Below the pieces are notes generated by a model, which saw only the letters and a list, made by a program, of their open reading frames with translations, searched no databases and had not been told where the DNA came from. A stretch of DNA of 64,000 nt from Apostichopus japonicus (lineage: Eukaryota; Echinodermata; Holothuroidea; Aspidochirotida; Stichopodidae), in the NCBI RefSeq assembly GCF_037975245.1, contig NC_092570.1:2313501-2377500 (forward strand), read 5' to 3'. Below are positions 21,761 to 35,900 of this stretch, piece by piece (the stretch's first letter is position 1; the number at the start of each line of letters is the position of its first letter). Made by a program: the position numbers and the translations under genes.

Positions 21761-23904
21761 TTGGGGGCGCTATTAAATTATCGATAGGTGTGTGACTTAC
21801 TGGTCATTGAAACTGTGTGTAGGCAGTAACACAGATTCGTAATTTACGATCCAAACGTGGACTTTGCTAAAACTTCGTCAAGATAACAGGGGGGAAGCTT
21901 TGTTGTGGTTGCACGTATATTCTTCCGAGGACCCGCATTTTAGTCCTCGCTTGTCATTTTGGTCCTCGGTTGACGGGTGTGTTATCAGGTCCAAGTCCTC
22001 GGTCAGCTAGAAATGTAAACGCATACATACACACACACACACGCCAACCTGACTGCATAGGTTCCTTTTGCTAAAGCAAGGAACCAAAAACAAAAAGAAG
22101 AATCAAAACCACTAAGAACTAATTCTGGCAAACTTTAATGCATATTTTACATTTTTTCTCTCTAGCAAGTAATTACATTCCACTAATAACAAGGCATAAC
22201 AAAAGGCAGACAATGCTAAAATGAAAACCAAAGACCCAGTCCAGCAGTTTATCCATGGGATTACGATTTGGGGCATAGGGGCCACAGGGCCATGGCCCTC
22301 CGATAGTTTTGGAGCAATTTTTTCCACAAAGGCTAGATGCTGCCCAGGTGGCACTTTCAATGGTTCCTGCCCCCTCCCTCCCCCTCCCCCAAACCTGTAA
22401 CAGAGGTCCTGCATAGGTCTGTTACTCCATACATCTTTCATACATTGTTGCCCAAAACCTTTCTTACATTATTATCGCCACATCGCACAAAATGTTTAAA
22501 TCACTGTCAGAAGAAAGTAATAAATTTTTGGAAAAAATGAAAACCAAAACAACGACAACTTCCTTTCACTATTAAACTTTGCAAGCTCCATTTACCACAC
22601 TCCGCAAAGTCTGATGAAAAACATGCATGATTTTTTAACCACTTGAACTGCTTCCTGGAATTTGATTCGCGAAGGACATGAGTAAGACAATTCGGTTAAG
22701 TCTTCGGTTAGCCAACCGCCACAACTTCGTAGCATGATAAACCTTTTATATGAAACTCTCAAAGAGTTTCCAAAAGAAATTTCAGAAACAAGAAGAAAAA
22801 AAAAAAAAACCAAGAAGTTTACTTCTTGGAAAGGGGAGCAAGCTCACCAGGATTTGGACCTAGTTTACAGCTGTATTGAGATGTAAATTTGGCTAAGCAA
22901 TCTTTAAACATGATTGGATACAACATCAGTCTAACTAAAAGTTTAGTTAAAGAATAGTAAAATAGTCAAGTATTAATTACCTAATACTGAATTTTTTGTA
23001 TGCATCCTAGAATATTGGCTTATTACTTACATTTTGCAAACCTCTGAAATTTATATCTTACTTCAATAATTCCCAGGTTAATTTTGATGGGTTAAATTAA
23101 AAGAAATTATATATTTTTCGTGAATCTCATGTTCCATTTAATGGTCAAGTAAGATGTCACGAGATTGAAGAAAATTCGTCGCAAAATTAAGCTTTCAAAG
23201 ATTCTCAGGGGTTTTAAATGTTGTAAATTACAGAATATGTCACAAATTATTTGACCTAACATTCCAACCTGATTCATTTAGGCCTAGTCAGTCAGCATTT
23301 TTCAGTCGAATTGATGACAAGTCTCGGACAAAGTTTTGCATAAAGAAACAATGCACTGAGTGAGTACGTAAAAATGGTAATTTTGAAGTTTTTTTCATGT
23401 TTTTTCAACAGGTTATAATAATACATGTAATAGTTTTCAGCCTCTCTGCGAAGGTAGAAATTCTGGACTTATTTATGTATAAGATGTTGTGATGTAAGAA
23501 CTTCAAGAAAGTGAAGAAAAAAAAGCACTTCATAAAGATTTAAGAATCTAGTGCAATCAATGACGAATGATAATTGAATGGATTCAATTCCTGCTACGGG
23601 ATTGGTTAAAAAGAGTTTGGTCAATTCTGTAACCTGATTGAAACCTGTATACATTCTTCCATTAATTACATCGCCATCTAATGGCTATGTCAAAACTAAA
23701 ACCGCCAAAATCACACACACCGACTGTTCTTCTTTGTATAATTAAAAAATCAACAAAGTTTTCCACAATTTCTACAATTTTTAACTTTCTGGTGAGAAAT
23801 TTTCTTTCGTTTCATGTTGGCTTCATCTTGCTTGTCTGTCTCTCTTTTCATCCTTGCACGTACGAGAAATCAGAATTTGGGAGGAAACAAGTAAACCAAG
23901 ATGC
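21761..23904. other. Intergenic stretch between the two minus-strand genes
   Basis: Holds GAGGACT/AGTCCTC repeats (about 21716-22005), a CA microsatellite near 22030, pyrimidine-rich sequence at 22370, and the likely 3' untranslated region of MED14 near its right edge. No further coding exon could be supported. Confidence 0.4.
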
Positions 23905-23966
23905 TCAGATCTTGAGCTGCAGGTTAGTCATCAGACTTCGAATCGCTGGAAAGAGAGAACAATCCT
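23905..23966 (-). CDS. MED14: MED14 exon 37 (stop)
   Basis: Encodes [19 protein letters not shown] then TGA at 23905-23907; human ECTIFAAVRDLMANLTL. Acceptor CTCCAG. Confidence 0.92.
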
Positions 23967-26900
23967 CTGGAGGAAGAAAGCATAAATAGGTCAAAGGTCA
24001 ATAAAGGTGGAATAAGTCAAAGGTAAAAAAAGGTGGAATAAGTAAAAGGTCAAAAAATAAGGAATAGGTCAAAAATGAGGAATAGGTCAAAGGTCAAGAA
24101 AGGTGGAATAAGTCAAAGGTCAAAAAGGTGGAATAAGTCCAAGGTCAAAAAAGGAGGAATAGGTCAAAGGTCAAGAAAGGAGGAATAGGTCAAAGGTCAA
24201 GAAAGGTGGAATAAGTCAAAGGTCAAAAAGGTGGAATAAGTCCAAGGTCAAAAAAGGAGGAATACGTCAAAGGTCAAGAAAGGAGGAATAGGTCAAAAAG
24301 GTGGAATAAGTCAAAGGTCAAAAACTGAGGAATAGGTTAAAGGTAAAAAAAGTAGGGAATAGTTCAAAGTTAACTAAAAGCTTGTATAACTGCTTCCAAT
24401 CCCATAAAATTAGTGGGTTTTTCTTTGCTCTTGTCCCTTTACTCTGTTCTGTTTGAAACAAATTTCACAAATTGCTTGTTATGTCGGAATGTTTAATAGT
24501 GACACATATCCTATCATCTTATCTTCTACCATTAGTATATGTATGTATGTTTTGTATGTAATTGTTTGTAATTGTGTCTTAAAACAGACAAATAGCTGCT
24601 ATGGTGATACCTCATTTTCAGTTCAATCTTTATGATTTCATGTCAAGTTTTTTAAAATTGCATTTTTTAAAATTTAATTTGATCATATTCATGTGCATGA
24701 ATGAACTGAGGGGTAACCCTACATTTAATTTAAACGATGAAACCCTCAATTTATAATAATAAGAGGAAGCTGTGTCTATTTGACAACCTGTTGAGAATCA
24801 AAGTGTAATTTATTTTTTATTCTCTATCCCATTTTCAATGACAGAAAAAAAAAAAAAAAAATAACCAAAACATGGGTGCCTCAGTTTTGATCATTTGCAA
24901 ACTTATTTTGATTGATACTCCGTCAGTTTGATAAAAATGCCGCCCAAACCGACGTTTAAAGGGAAATTGTGATGTCATCAAGAAGGAAATATGGCAGGAA
25001 ATCTTCCCAGTCACATTAAGTTACATCTTCTTGAAAACGACCCATTTATTATTACCATACTTTCTCTTGGTGGGGGACGGGGAGGGGGGGGGAACCAGAT
25101 GCATAAAATAATCTTACGTTTGTTCATGTTGTATTCATTCCAGTTCTTCAGATGGTTTTCGATGGTGGTGAAGTTTGGGGGTCGCGGTTTCACCAGATTC
25201 ACTGCCGAGGTCAGATTCGCATTTTTGTCGTAGACGATGCCGACTGTCTCAAAGAGGGGTTCCTGCCCTGGAGGAGGCGCTGGATTGATACAGGTCAATT
25301 TAATCTGCCGAATAAAAAAAAGCCAAAAAAAATCAATCAAAAGAAAGAAAGATATGAGTAAAGGTGGTTCCTTTCTTAAAGACTGAATTTCTGGAATTTC
25401 TTTAGATTTTTGTTCACCAGATGCTTACTTTGTATGTTTATAGAGTTGGATAGCACTCAGGGAATTGTCCCAAACCACTGGCTATCAACATTAATTTTTG
25501 AACGTTGCATGTTTTGGTTCAAGTTATGACAATCTGATATGTTAAACCATTTTAAGGAAAGATATGCTATTATCTGTTTGTAATTTAGTCTATCGTCACC
25601 AGGAATATGTTGACATAAGCAAAAAGCAATCAAAGTGCCTTACATGAATGAACAAAAATAACACTCATTTTGTGCAAGGCAAAATCTTCTGTGTTAGAAC
25701 CAATCGACTTTTAATGAAACAATAAAAAGGCGCTTTTGAAGTGTTCCACGATATCGGGGCTTTATAAATACTGATTGATGATGATGGTGGTAAGTATACC
25801 CCCAAAAACCACTGAATTATGTCTAAGACAGGGTTTTCCTAACTTTATCCCCCCACGAACCCCCTGTGGTGGTCAGAGTTTTCCATGAACCCCCAACTTT
25901 TCGAGACACGGTGTGAGTCATTATTATACTATAAAACGCATAACAGTGCTTCGTTAAAGATCAAGTTCATTATCTTCACGACGTACTGTCATGCGTACAC
26001 CAACTTCACCAAAGTCATGCCTGTTTCAAAATTCAGTTATTTATCTCATACTATGGCAACATATGCGTATGGAACTCGAAAAGAGTTTGTCGATAGGTAA
26101 GACTTTTGTACAGGACTAAATTTTATGATATATCAGATTATAGTTCAACAAAAAGTACTCTAGTTTTGACTTTCAGAAACGTCTCACAAACCATCTGGGA
26201 TGGACTCACGCACCCCCTGGGGTGTTCATGCACCCCAGTTAGTGAACCCCTGGTCTAAGATGTGCTACATATTTGAAATACATGTATAAAATAGTTGATT
26301 TTGAACCATAAAATGCTTACAAAGAAGAGAATCTTTTGTTTGATGATGAAGGCTACTGTTCCAGGTGTTGTCATGTAACATGGATGAATAGTTAGACACC
26401 ATTCTAGCTGCCATTTCATATTCTGGTCTGGCCGGAGCTCCTGGCGAAGAATCTTGATAAAGTCCTTCAAGATCGTCGTGGATACCGTCTGGAGCCGAAG
26501 GAACGAGGTCATGGCATTGAGCTTGAATGGAGGGCAAGCCACCTATTGTTTGGGTGGTGGGGGGGGGTGAGAAAAAAGGGTTACGAAAAGCGGGTTAGCT
26601 GCAGGAACATAATCCACGATAGATCAAAGTGTGCGTCATGAATATTCTTAGTTCCCCCAAAAACCATCTCAGAAACCGCAACTGGAATCAGTAGTACCAT
26701 ATAAACAAACAATTTATTATTTTCATTGACTTTTTTTCTTAATATCAAACAAGTTTTGTTGTTCAAATTTTATATTCATGCTTACATATCAGTTTTTAAT
26801 CATTTTCATGTACGGTTAAATTGTCGAAAAAAAAAAATAATAATAATTTAATTGAAACTTATATATTAAATGGCTTCACATTTCAGAACTTGAATGTTAA

Positions 26901-29900
26901 GACATTAAATTTGGAAATAATTCTTCATAACTCTTTTGTGGTGCAAGTTTAGCCCTGACTAAATTTGGACAGACTAATGTGTTAAAAATTTGACTAAAAT
27001 TTTAAATCTGAAAAACGTAAACACAGTTTGGGGCTAGGAAAATACTCAAAACAGTGTTCTACCAATAGAGGGCGCTATCCCAACCCTTTACTGGTGGTAA
27101 CTATCTCTACTTAGCCAAGTCTTTGCTATTTTCTTTGAGCACAGGGCTTTGTCAACTTTCTTTGTTCTTATCAAGTTTGTTTGTATATCGTCCCAGATGT
27201 TCATTTATTAATTAAAATATAGATGTATATCGTCCCAGATGTTCATTTATTAATTAATATAAAGATAACCACAGTTGCTTTATCGTTAAAGCCTACAAAC
27301 ATTTCTGCATAGTGAACTACGCAGGCCTAGAGTGTAATTTAGAAATGGTCTACTTCTGCCAACACCTCTGAGGTACAAAAGATCACAAACCTTAGTTTCA
27401 AAATATTTCTCCAGAATTCTCAGTTCATCTTGAGTCCAGTATTGTTCTTTATCCTCTGAAGGAAAAGAAAGGAAAAAATGAAAATATGAAAGTACACGAT
27501 CAGATAAAAAAAATCAGAAAATCATGTCAGAATTATTTTTGCCGGCAGTGCAACTATTAAGGATGTCCACCTGAAATGAAAACTAATACTTGGAGAAGAA
27601 AAAAAAACCCTAGACAAATCGGAACGTTCGTCTCCAAGAGTTGCAAATCAAGGTTCAAGTTTATTTTCCACTTTCCATATATAAAAACAGTAACAGAGTC
27701 AATGAGTAATTTACTCACATTATGATGAAATAACAATAAACAAAGTACAAAGTATGCTATAATGGAAATGGAGGAGCCAGAAGTAAGTAAAAACTTTTCG
27801 AGTCTGGACCCTTAAAAAAACAAGTACAGAGAGAGTAAAGAGATAAGGAAAAACAGAGAAAAAATAAAGGGGAAGCAAAGAAAGAGATAAACAAATCCAT
27901 ACAAAGAAACAATATAACAACTCAGCTTGGGTGGTTTGTACTATTATTTAAAAGGTAATGCTTGAGTTTTCTTTTATATGAGTTAAGAGTATTTGAGTAT
28001 TTGATATCTTGATCAAGTGAGTTCCAGAAATGTACCCAGTACTTTGTATTTGTGTTTGACTGCGGATAGTTCTAGAATATGGTTGACTTAGAGACTATTT
28101 ATCACAAGTGTTAAAGGTATGATATTCTGAGTTACTACAATAGAAATTATTGTAAGCTTCTGGGAGTGTACCTTTGTGAAATTTATATAAAAATATCCCA
28201 AATATTCCTGGACAAGAAACCCTCCTCTCCCCTGTTCCTTTACTCACCGACAGCTCTGACCGAGAGTTGTAAGTACTGCATTGTCGCAGGGTGCATGGAT
28301 ATCTTGTAATGAAGCGACTCGGAATAGAACTGAATCGATCCCATCTCGGTGGTGGCTGGCACTTGAAGTTGATTGGTTAATGACTGTCATAGAGTGAAAG
28401 GAGTTCGTAATGTGATTCTTACTATTGTTATTGCATTCATTCCCAGCTTTCAAACTTAACTATTAACCTATGGTCTTTTTAGCTGTATACCGATATTGAC
28501 TGTAACTTGGTTCTGTGATTACAAAATTTGCTTGAACTCATCCTCTACAACCAGGGGTGGACACGGAAATTTGATCTCTCGAGCCAAAAGAGAAGGTCTC
28601 CACCCAATCGATGGGCAGCAACACCATGGAATGTACCAATATTGACTCATAACAAAACATGGAATATAACATTATTTGGCAATGAACAGACCAGAAACTC
28701 CGACATGTTGACTGCCCATCTGTTACTTTGTAATAACATATCCTGCCACAAGTCCTACATATAAACCACTTTGCTTCCAAACGTTACCCTTGGTGACCCT
28801 TGTTTTGTGATTCTCTCGGCACTCTGTGACATGTACATTTTATAAGACCTAAAATCACTAATCCTCATCCCTTGATGATTAAACCAAACTGCAAAACTTG
28901 GCTGGATTTGCTTGCAATCGATTTCAGATTGACTGAAAGTTAGTAAACAACAGCACACAAACATTTAATTAACTTGAGAAACGACCCAACGGTGGTACTA
29001 TCAAAATCCAATGGAAAAACGTTGTTTAACGATCATTTTTCGTGTTTTTATTTCTGCTACCTGGCTCGGGACCCACCATTACAGCTTGGCAAACCCCCTT
29101 TGGGGGGTTGTGACCAATTTTTTTTGGGGGGGGGAAGGGTGGACTTACCGCATCCTGATTTTGTAAATGCTTCTGTATCTGTTTCTTCATCAATGCCGCT
29201 CCTAGGAACCTCTCCATCGGGCTGCACATGTTGGTGGACAGGCCCTGAATCATGGATGGGGTGCACAGTTTGTGCAAGGCATCATGGGATAGGAGGGTCG
29301 GCAGTGTCGCAGCGGCGGAGCGGAACGGAAACGTCCGCGAGTGCCTGGGAATTCCTGAGGGCAGAGGAGAACGCTACTTTTAATATAACACTTACACGGT
29401 ACGAATAATAATACCATATTAAATGATTAAAAGATTTTCTATTTTGGGCTAGAACAGGATTTTGAACCTAGTGAGCTCAGAAAGGCAACTGGATTGCATG
29501 GTTTGTGGATTCCATCTACCAGCCTAGCAAAAACGTTTTTTGTATCAAAATGCATAAAACTCAAGGCTCAAAGCTGGATAGCCTAGTTGGTACTGTACAG
29601 GACTTGTTTTCCTGGGGTCCGTAAGTTTTGAATCTTGTTTTAATTAAACACAATTTTATGCGAAGAATTCTGTTTTTGTTTCTCATTTACATTCCAAGTA
29701 CTATTAAATGAGGAATAAGAATAAAAAAAAATGATGGAAAATTTTCATGCAATTAATCCAATAACAGCAAGAAAATAAATGTTGCACATAACATGATGCC
29801 GGTTGGATCCAGATATAACAACAACCAAATGAATAAAGGATTAGTTTTCATTATCACCACAAAGCCCCATGACCAAGTCGACATTCTAAAGAAAACTAGA

Positions 29901-32900
29901 TTGCATAATAAAAAACTGAATACTGTGATAAATGAAAATATCTAAAAAAAAATAAAAATTGAAAAAGATGATTAAACACACTTTTAAGCGGAAATTAAAT
30001 TCCAAATAAGAATACCATGAACTTTATAATATGATGGACATGCTCACAGTGCACAGCTTCCCACAAACAAATGACGCAATATGAATAAATGTTTTGTTTA
30101 TTTTATACAAAAAGAGGTCTTAACTACCTTATCGTTAGACAATAAGGAGACACAGTCCCAAAATAGATCGTTATTGATCTATGTGATAAGAAATAATTTT
30201 CATGGACAACTTCCCCAGACAGATCAATAAAGATCTTAATCACAATGATATGAAGTCTGTGATACAAGCTAAAGTCTAAAGACAACAGATGGGTTTGTAT
30301 CCCCCTTTAACAATTTATAAAAGATTGTACCCAGCTTGTATTTTTCCATGCAAAGTGATCCTCGACACAAATGGTAACGAAAGACTACTTTTGGTTCTGC
30401 TATTTCAAAGATTAAAAAAGAAAAAATTATACCAGAAAGATATTTATAACAATAGTTTATAAGCCTGGCTTGTGGGTCAGAGTTTACTTCCATTTTTGGA
30501 AGCAAACATTTATTTGTGATGACACACCAAAAATCCTGTTTTCATAATTTGTTATTAATACAAAGAAGAAAAAAAACATAAAAAAGGAACAATCATAACA
30601 GTTTTTTTTTATCCAGAGACATCCTCTATCAAACAAGTCATGTTAATACTTGTAGTGTTAAATTAAAATTAATTTCCATAATTAATAGAGTATACAATGA
30701 TAAATATATGTATATAGCTGATTACATATGCTTAAAAAAATCCAAAGGGATAGAATAACCATTTTTAATAATGACAGCACAATATCGGCATTTATGTTAT
30801 TTAGGTGGGTAGATAATTATATAAAAAATGAATGTCGCCCTCACCGCAGCATTTGCAAGGAACTTTAATTAATAATGACATCAAAAAGAATATAAAACCA
30901 TGGATTGTGGATGTAATATCGATGCAGCCTCACGATGTTGGTTTGATTTTTCCTTCCTTTCTTATTAAGAAAACCAAAGAAACCGTTAGGTCAGTTCTTA
31001 AGACCCAAACACAGACTACGAATTTATTAGTCAAGAAATCCTCTCCTCCCCACCGCATTGAAGGAACAACAGAATTGACCATGGAAATAATGACAAGATG
31101 AGCCACTTTGGTGCGGCAGCCTACACAAGGCGACCCTGTTACCTGTGGTTTGAGGGACACTACCAGCTCCCGGTGACGGCTGGGTCATACCCCCAGCACT
31201 CCCGGGAGACTGCACCAATCTCTGAATGGGTGATGGGCCCTGGAAAGAAGGACTTGGTGGCCAGTTTCTTTGGCCTGGTGATGGAACTGGGTAACCCACG
31301 GTTCCTGGGTATGGGGAACCTGCGGAGGAGGCCACATCTCCTCCCACATCTGAAATGGAGAAAGCAATACCAATCCACATCTGTCAAACCTTTTGTCCAT
31401 GGAAGGAGAACTACCAGGGTTCCATATCACAATCAGCCCACTTCACCCCCCTCCCCTTCCCCCTCTGGTTGTCCGCTTTGCAGATAGCTGCTGACCAAAG
31501 TTTAATTTGCATAAACAGGGATATAACTTTGAAAATTTGCAAAAATAGCAGTAAAACACGTTTGTTGGCTCATCTTCATGTTATTTCCAAATCTCTGTCA
31601 TCTCTCCTTTTGAAATGATATGATCAGGGCTGTTGAATATTCATGTAAGCATGGGCGATGATTAATATTCATCATTGCATCAAGCTTCTACACAGCAAGA
31701 CATCATGTTTTCCTGTTTCCCATAGTTGGCTCATCTCTCAAATCATTTCCAAATGTCTGTCATCTCTCCTTATTGTCATAACATAATCAGGATGATGAAT
31801 ATTTATATTAGCATAATTAAGAATGAATATTCATACTTGCATCAAGCTTCAACATGGTGACATTTATACACCTTCTTGAATATGCAAGCAATATACAATA
31901 TTTGTTGTCTAGTGGTTAGAATTGAGTAGATAAGGCACTCCAATTTTCTGTGAGAGCACTGCAGGCTCAGACATAAATAGCAATGAGAAAGATGAAGAAG
32001 TTAAGAGAATAGTGTTAGTTTTGATTTTTAGTTAATGCAAAGGTTAGTTATGGAAATAGTATGATTAATGTTAGTTATGGAAATAGTATGATTAATGTTA
32101 GTTTTGAAAATGGTATGATTAATGAAGAGACAAGCAGTGTAGAATATATAAGCAAATGTATTTGTAAGGTATCTTGAGTAAAAGAGTTTACCATGATAAT
32201 GACATAATAATGAATAAATAAAAAACCAGTGCCTCTAACTTCGTTCTCATTACCTCTTGCCATACATACTCCAAAACATAGTAAATGTCCAAGGTGAATC
32301 CCCTCCCTCCCCCACCCCTCCCTAAAGACCATTCCCTACAATCTTTATAAAACAAACAGCCTCTCCCAAACACAGTCCTGACCAATTTACACTCCTATTC
32401 CAATTGTCTCAAACTGCTTTTCTCATATTCTCCCCTTGCCTCATCACCTCCCTCCCCTCCGCCTCCCCCTCCCCCATCCAAATACGCTCTACCAAACACA
32501 TACTTCTGCCGTAATTCCAAAGAACTCTCTCCCAAAACACAGTTCTGACCAAGGGGCAGGGATGTGGTAGGGACTCTAGGGAGAAGGCTGGAGGGCTAAA
32601 GACTATAAGGGCCAAACATTAGAGCTACATGCTGCTCTCTTAGAACATTCGGGATGAGGAAGGAAGAAGGATGGTGGGCTAGAGACTATAAAGGGGGAAC
32701 TTTAGTAATCCATGCGGCTCTCTTAGAATGTGGGGAAATGATCATAAATAAATATTACGGGGGAATATGGAGAGGACAGTGACGGTACTTACCTTCCAGT
32801 CATTTGGATCCCTGTAAGGTGGGGGGGGGGGGAGAGGGGGTGGTTAGGATTACTTACTTGGGGGACTGATAAACTGCCCTGGAGATGAAAGCTGAATGTT

Positions 32901-35900
32901 TGGAGGTGGAGTGTGAATGAAAGAGGAGCTCGGTGATGGTACGTGATGGGGTGAACCAGTTGCCAGTGCTTAGAGAGAGAGAGAGATACATCATGGGGTG
33001 AGCTTAGTTTCGATGAGAAATAAAAAAACAAAGTCCCAGGCACATTCTGTAACTGCAAATCTGATAGGCTCTCAAATGAGAAGCAATTTAAAAAAAAAAA
33101 TCTAAGCACACTCTACACAGAAGTAGAATGAGCTTCAATTCTTGAAAAAGAGTTCTTAAGAGTTTTCCTAACAAACTGAAAGAGAATCATCTTTTGAATT
33201 CAAATTTTCGGAATCTTGAATTTGGTCATTTAAATTAAAGGTGTAACTTATTTACTATTCATGGTGTCTCTAGTAGCATGTTGGGTCCAATTATGACTAA
33301 CTTACGACTTTGAAGTGGCACAATTTTTATTTCCCTTATTTTCACATATCTAGCTTATCCAAAGGTAGATCTGCACGAGTAGACAAGGTAGACCTGCCCG
33401 TAGATCTATATTTGAAATATGTTGACAAAAATGTGAAGAATCTCCAGGCCACTCTCCCTAGCAGTATCTTTGCAAATAATGGAGCTGTACCAGTAAATAT
33501 TATGGTACTGTCTACCGAATAAGATTGGACTGTGGGAAGTTACTTGAATGAGCTTAAATGAGTTCAGTATTATACTGGAACATTGTTTCAATATAAATAT
33601 AACAAGAACAATAAGAAAGTTGTAGAGAAAGAATTTTTTCTGGGACATGCTGTTTTTTTCCACCTTTACATTAGACACAAAGGAGTAAACATGCTAACTG
33701 ATATAAGTAAGCTAACACAAAAGAAGTTACTTGATAGCAAGGATTTCTTCAAGTTGCAAAGTTACATCATCGTTTTGACATCATTTTTGCGAAAAACACG
33801 TCAAGAGACCTACTTTGGCCTACTTCCCATTGCCACGGTAAAAAGATTCCACAACATTTTCAGAAAGTGAATTTGTGATTTAACTGATAGTAATGATGAG
33901 GTATGATGACTGATTGCATTACATTAAAATGTTAGATGATTTGTATAAACTTATAAAAAAAATATATACTTCCATATAAAAATTACAAATATTAGGTAAT
34001 TAATGTTAGTCCAGTGGAAAAGGGTTTCTTCTGAGTTTTGATTGACTGAATTGATATTAAAACACTTTTTCAATAGTCTCCGATTCTAATAATTATGTTG
34101 CTGGTGGGCCGCAATGCATTACAGTAATGATTACCTTATGAATATGTCAATATATGCAAATTGTATAGAATTGTTGACCTTTGACTGATTTCCCAGAACA
34201 GGATAAAAAACCCTTACATGACTAATTATCATATATGCAAATTAGACTAGGCTAGGCTAAACATGTCTGATTTGATAGTGTGGTAGGCCTTGGCAAAGTC
34301 TTAAAAGCCTGGTCTTTTAAGCAAAAGACTTTCTCACAACTTTTCAGCATCTGTTGCCACATATATACATCAAGAAGCTTCTTCAACAGCAGACTGAAAA
34401 AGAAGTTGATCCTGCTAGAATGAAAATATCAGGCCCTTACAGTTTTATACAATTATTATTTAAACATTTCTAAAGCGCACATATATATGTAAAAACATAA
34501 GCTATGGCGCTGTACAAACTTAAAAAAAAAAAGAGTAAAGGTATAAACTTACAATACAATAACAATACAAACATCTCTCATTACATATAATCATTCTGTT
34601 AAGTTGTTTGTTCCTATTATTGAACAGAACAGTTTCTGTTAAAGCTTGTTTGATAACGAGAGTATAATTATTACAGTTACCAAGGTAACCAGATGCTTAA
34701 AGCTCACCTGGTGAAGGAGCTCCCCCTCTCATGACCCCTGAAGGAGATGGAATGATGTTTGGAGGTGAAGCCAGAGGGTAAGCACTCGCCCCTGGGGACA
34801 TGCTGTACTGCTGGAATGAAAGTATGGTTGGAACAGTGTGGATTGATTCAAAATGAACAAAAAGTAATCGATATTAAAAGGCATATGCAAATTTCTTTTT
34901 CAGGCTGAACAGTAAACAATTTTTTACTTTGAAGTGATGAAAGTCAATTTTATTTGAGAGTGTAAAACTTTTCATCTATTGAGATTGGTCTTTTAATTTT
35001 AAGTTTTGCTAATTTTTGTCATCACCAAATGAAATTAGAGCTAATTAACAGAATAGAGAACAAAATAGAAAATATTTGTTATTTTCCAAAAACAAAACAA
35101 AACAATAGAAAGTGAAGCCTAAAAATTTTTTTAATTAACAATTTTATGACAACTTAACTTAATTTAAAGCTCAATGAATAAAAAATAAAAAAATAAAAAA
35201 AATATATGCATTTCAATTTTTGCAAAATGAAACAAAATTGAAAATTTGAAAACTTACAACTACCATATAAAAATCAAGACACTTCCAATGGTGCAAAAAA
35301 AGGCAAATACAAGTTTCAACTTACAGGTTGAGAGAGAACCGAAGTATGGGGAGAAGAAGGGGTGGCTGGGTTACTGCTAGGGTGAGCAAACCCCCCTGTT
35401 GCACCTTGGGTACCCATTTTCTGGTTGAACATCGGTGACGCAGCTGCAGGGTGTTGCTGTGGTGGTCCAGCCATGAATGGATCTGTCTGGGGAGGGAGCG
35501 TGTCCATGGGAGAGGTGGGATTATCTTCCTCAGCGATGGCGTGCCTCCTGTTACTGGCAGTGTCATCCACATGGAGATCCAAAAATGCCTGATAAAGGAG
35601 GGAGGGGGGGGGCGGTGGGAGAGAAAAAAAAACAACAATCGACTCACAAAAGAAGCTCTAGATAACTAATATCGAATTTGGATTATTGCATGATGCATTG
35701 TGGGTAGATATCAAGTACGATCGGGCAGCATAGGATAACGAAGAATGACACCCAATTGTTTTTGTTTAACATAACACATTATATCAAGAGGGAAGGAGCT
35801 TTCAAGAGACATTCTTTCTTTTATATTATATTTTTGGGGGGGAATTCTATAAAATACATATTTTCATATAGAGGATTAACTATTTCCGTCTATCGTTTGA

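Larger units (their letters stand above)
26543..34707. other. MED14 introns 29-34, non-coding content
   Basis: Besides exons, holds a 45-bp tandem duplication (27187-27275), tRNA-like SINE remnants near 29576 and 31905, a diverged ~165-bp duplication (31565-31855), a 31-bp triplet repeat (32040-32125) and pyrimidine-rich sequence at 32300-32480. No other coding exon is supported. Confidence 0.5.

Noticed and set aside
22112..22441. 109-codon minus-strand open frame
   Set aside because: Runs through a G/C-rich low-complexity tract and has no recognisable domain or splice support.
22811..22830. Perfect 8-bp stem palindrome CCAAGAAG..CTTCTTGG
   Set aside because: Too short and isolated to support a structural RNA or terminator.
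24000..24370. CRISPR-like regular repeats
   Set aside because: Units are degenerate, without unique spacers, in an animal intron: an ordinary minisatellite.
28974..29408. 144-codon plus-strand open frame
   Set aside because: Overlaps MED14 exon 32 on the opposite strand and shows no family motif.
31098..31487. 129-codon plus-strand open frame
   Set aside because: It is antisense to MED14 exon 31, whose minus-strand frame, splice sites and homology are clear.
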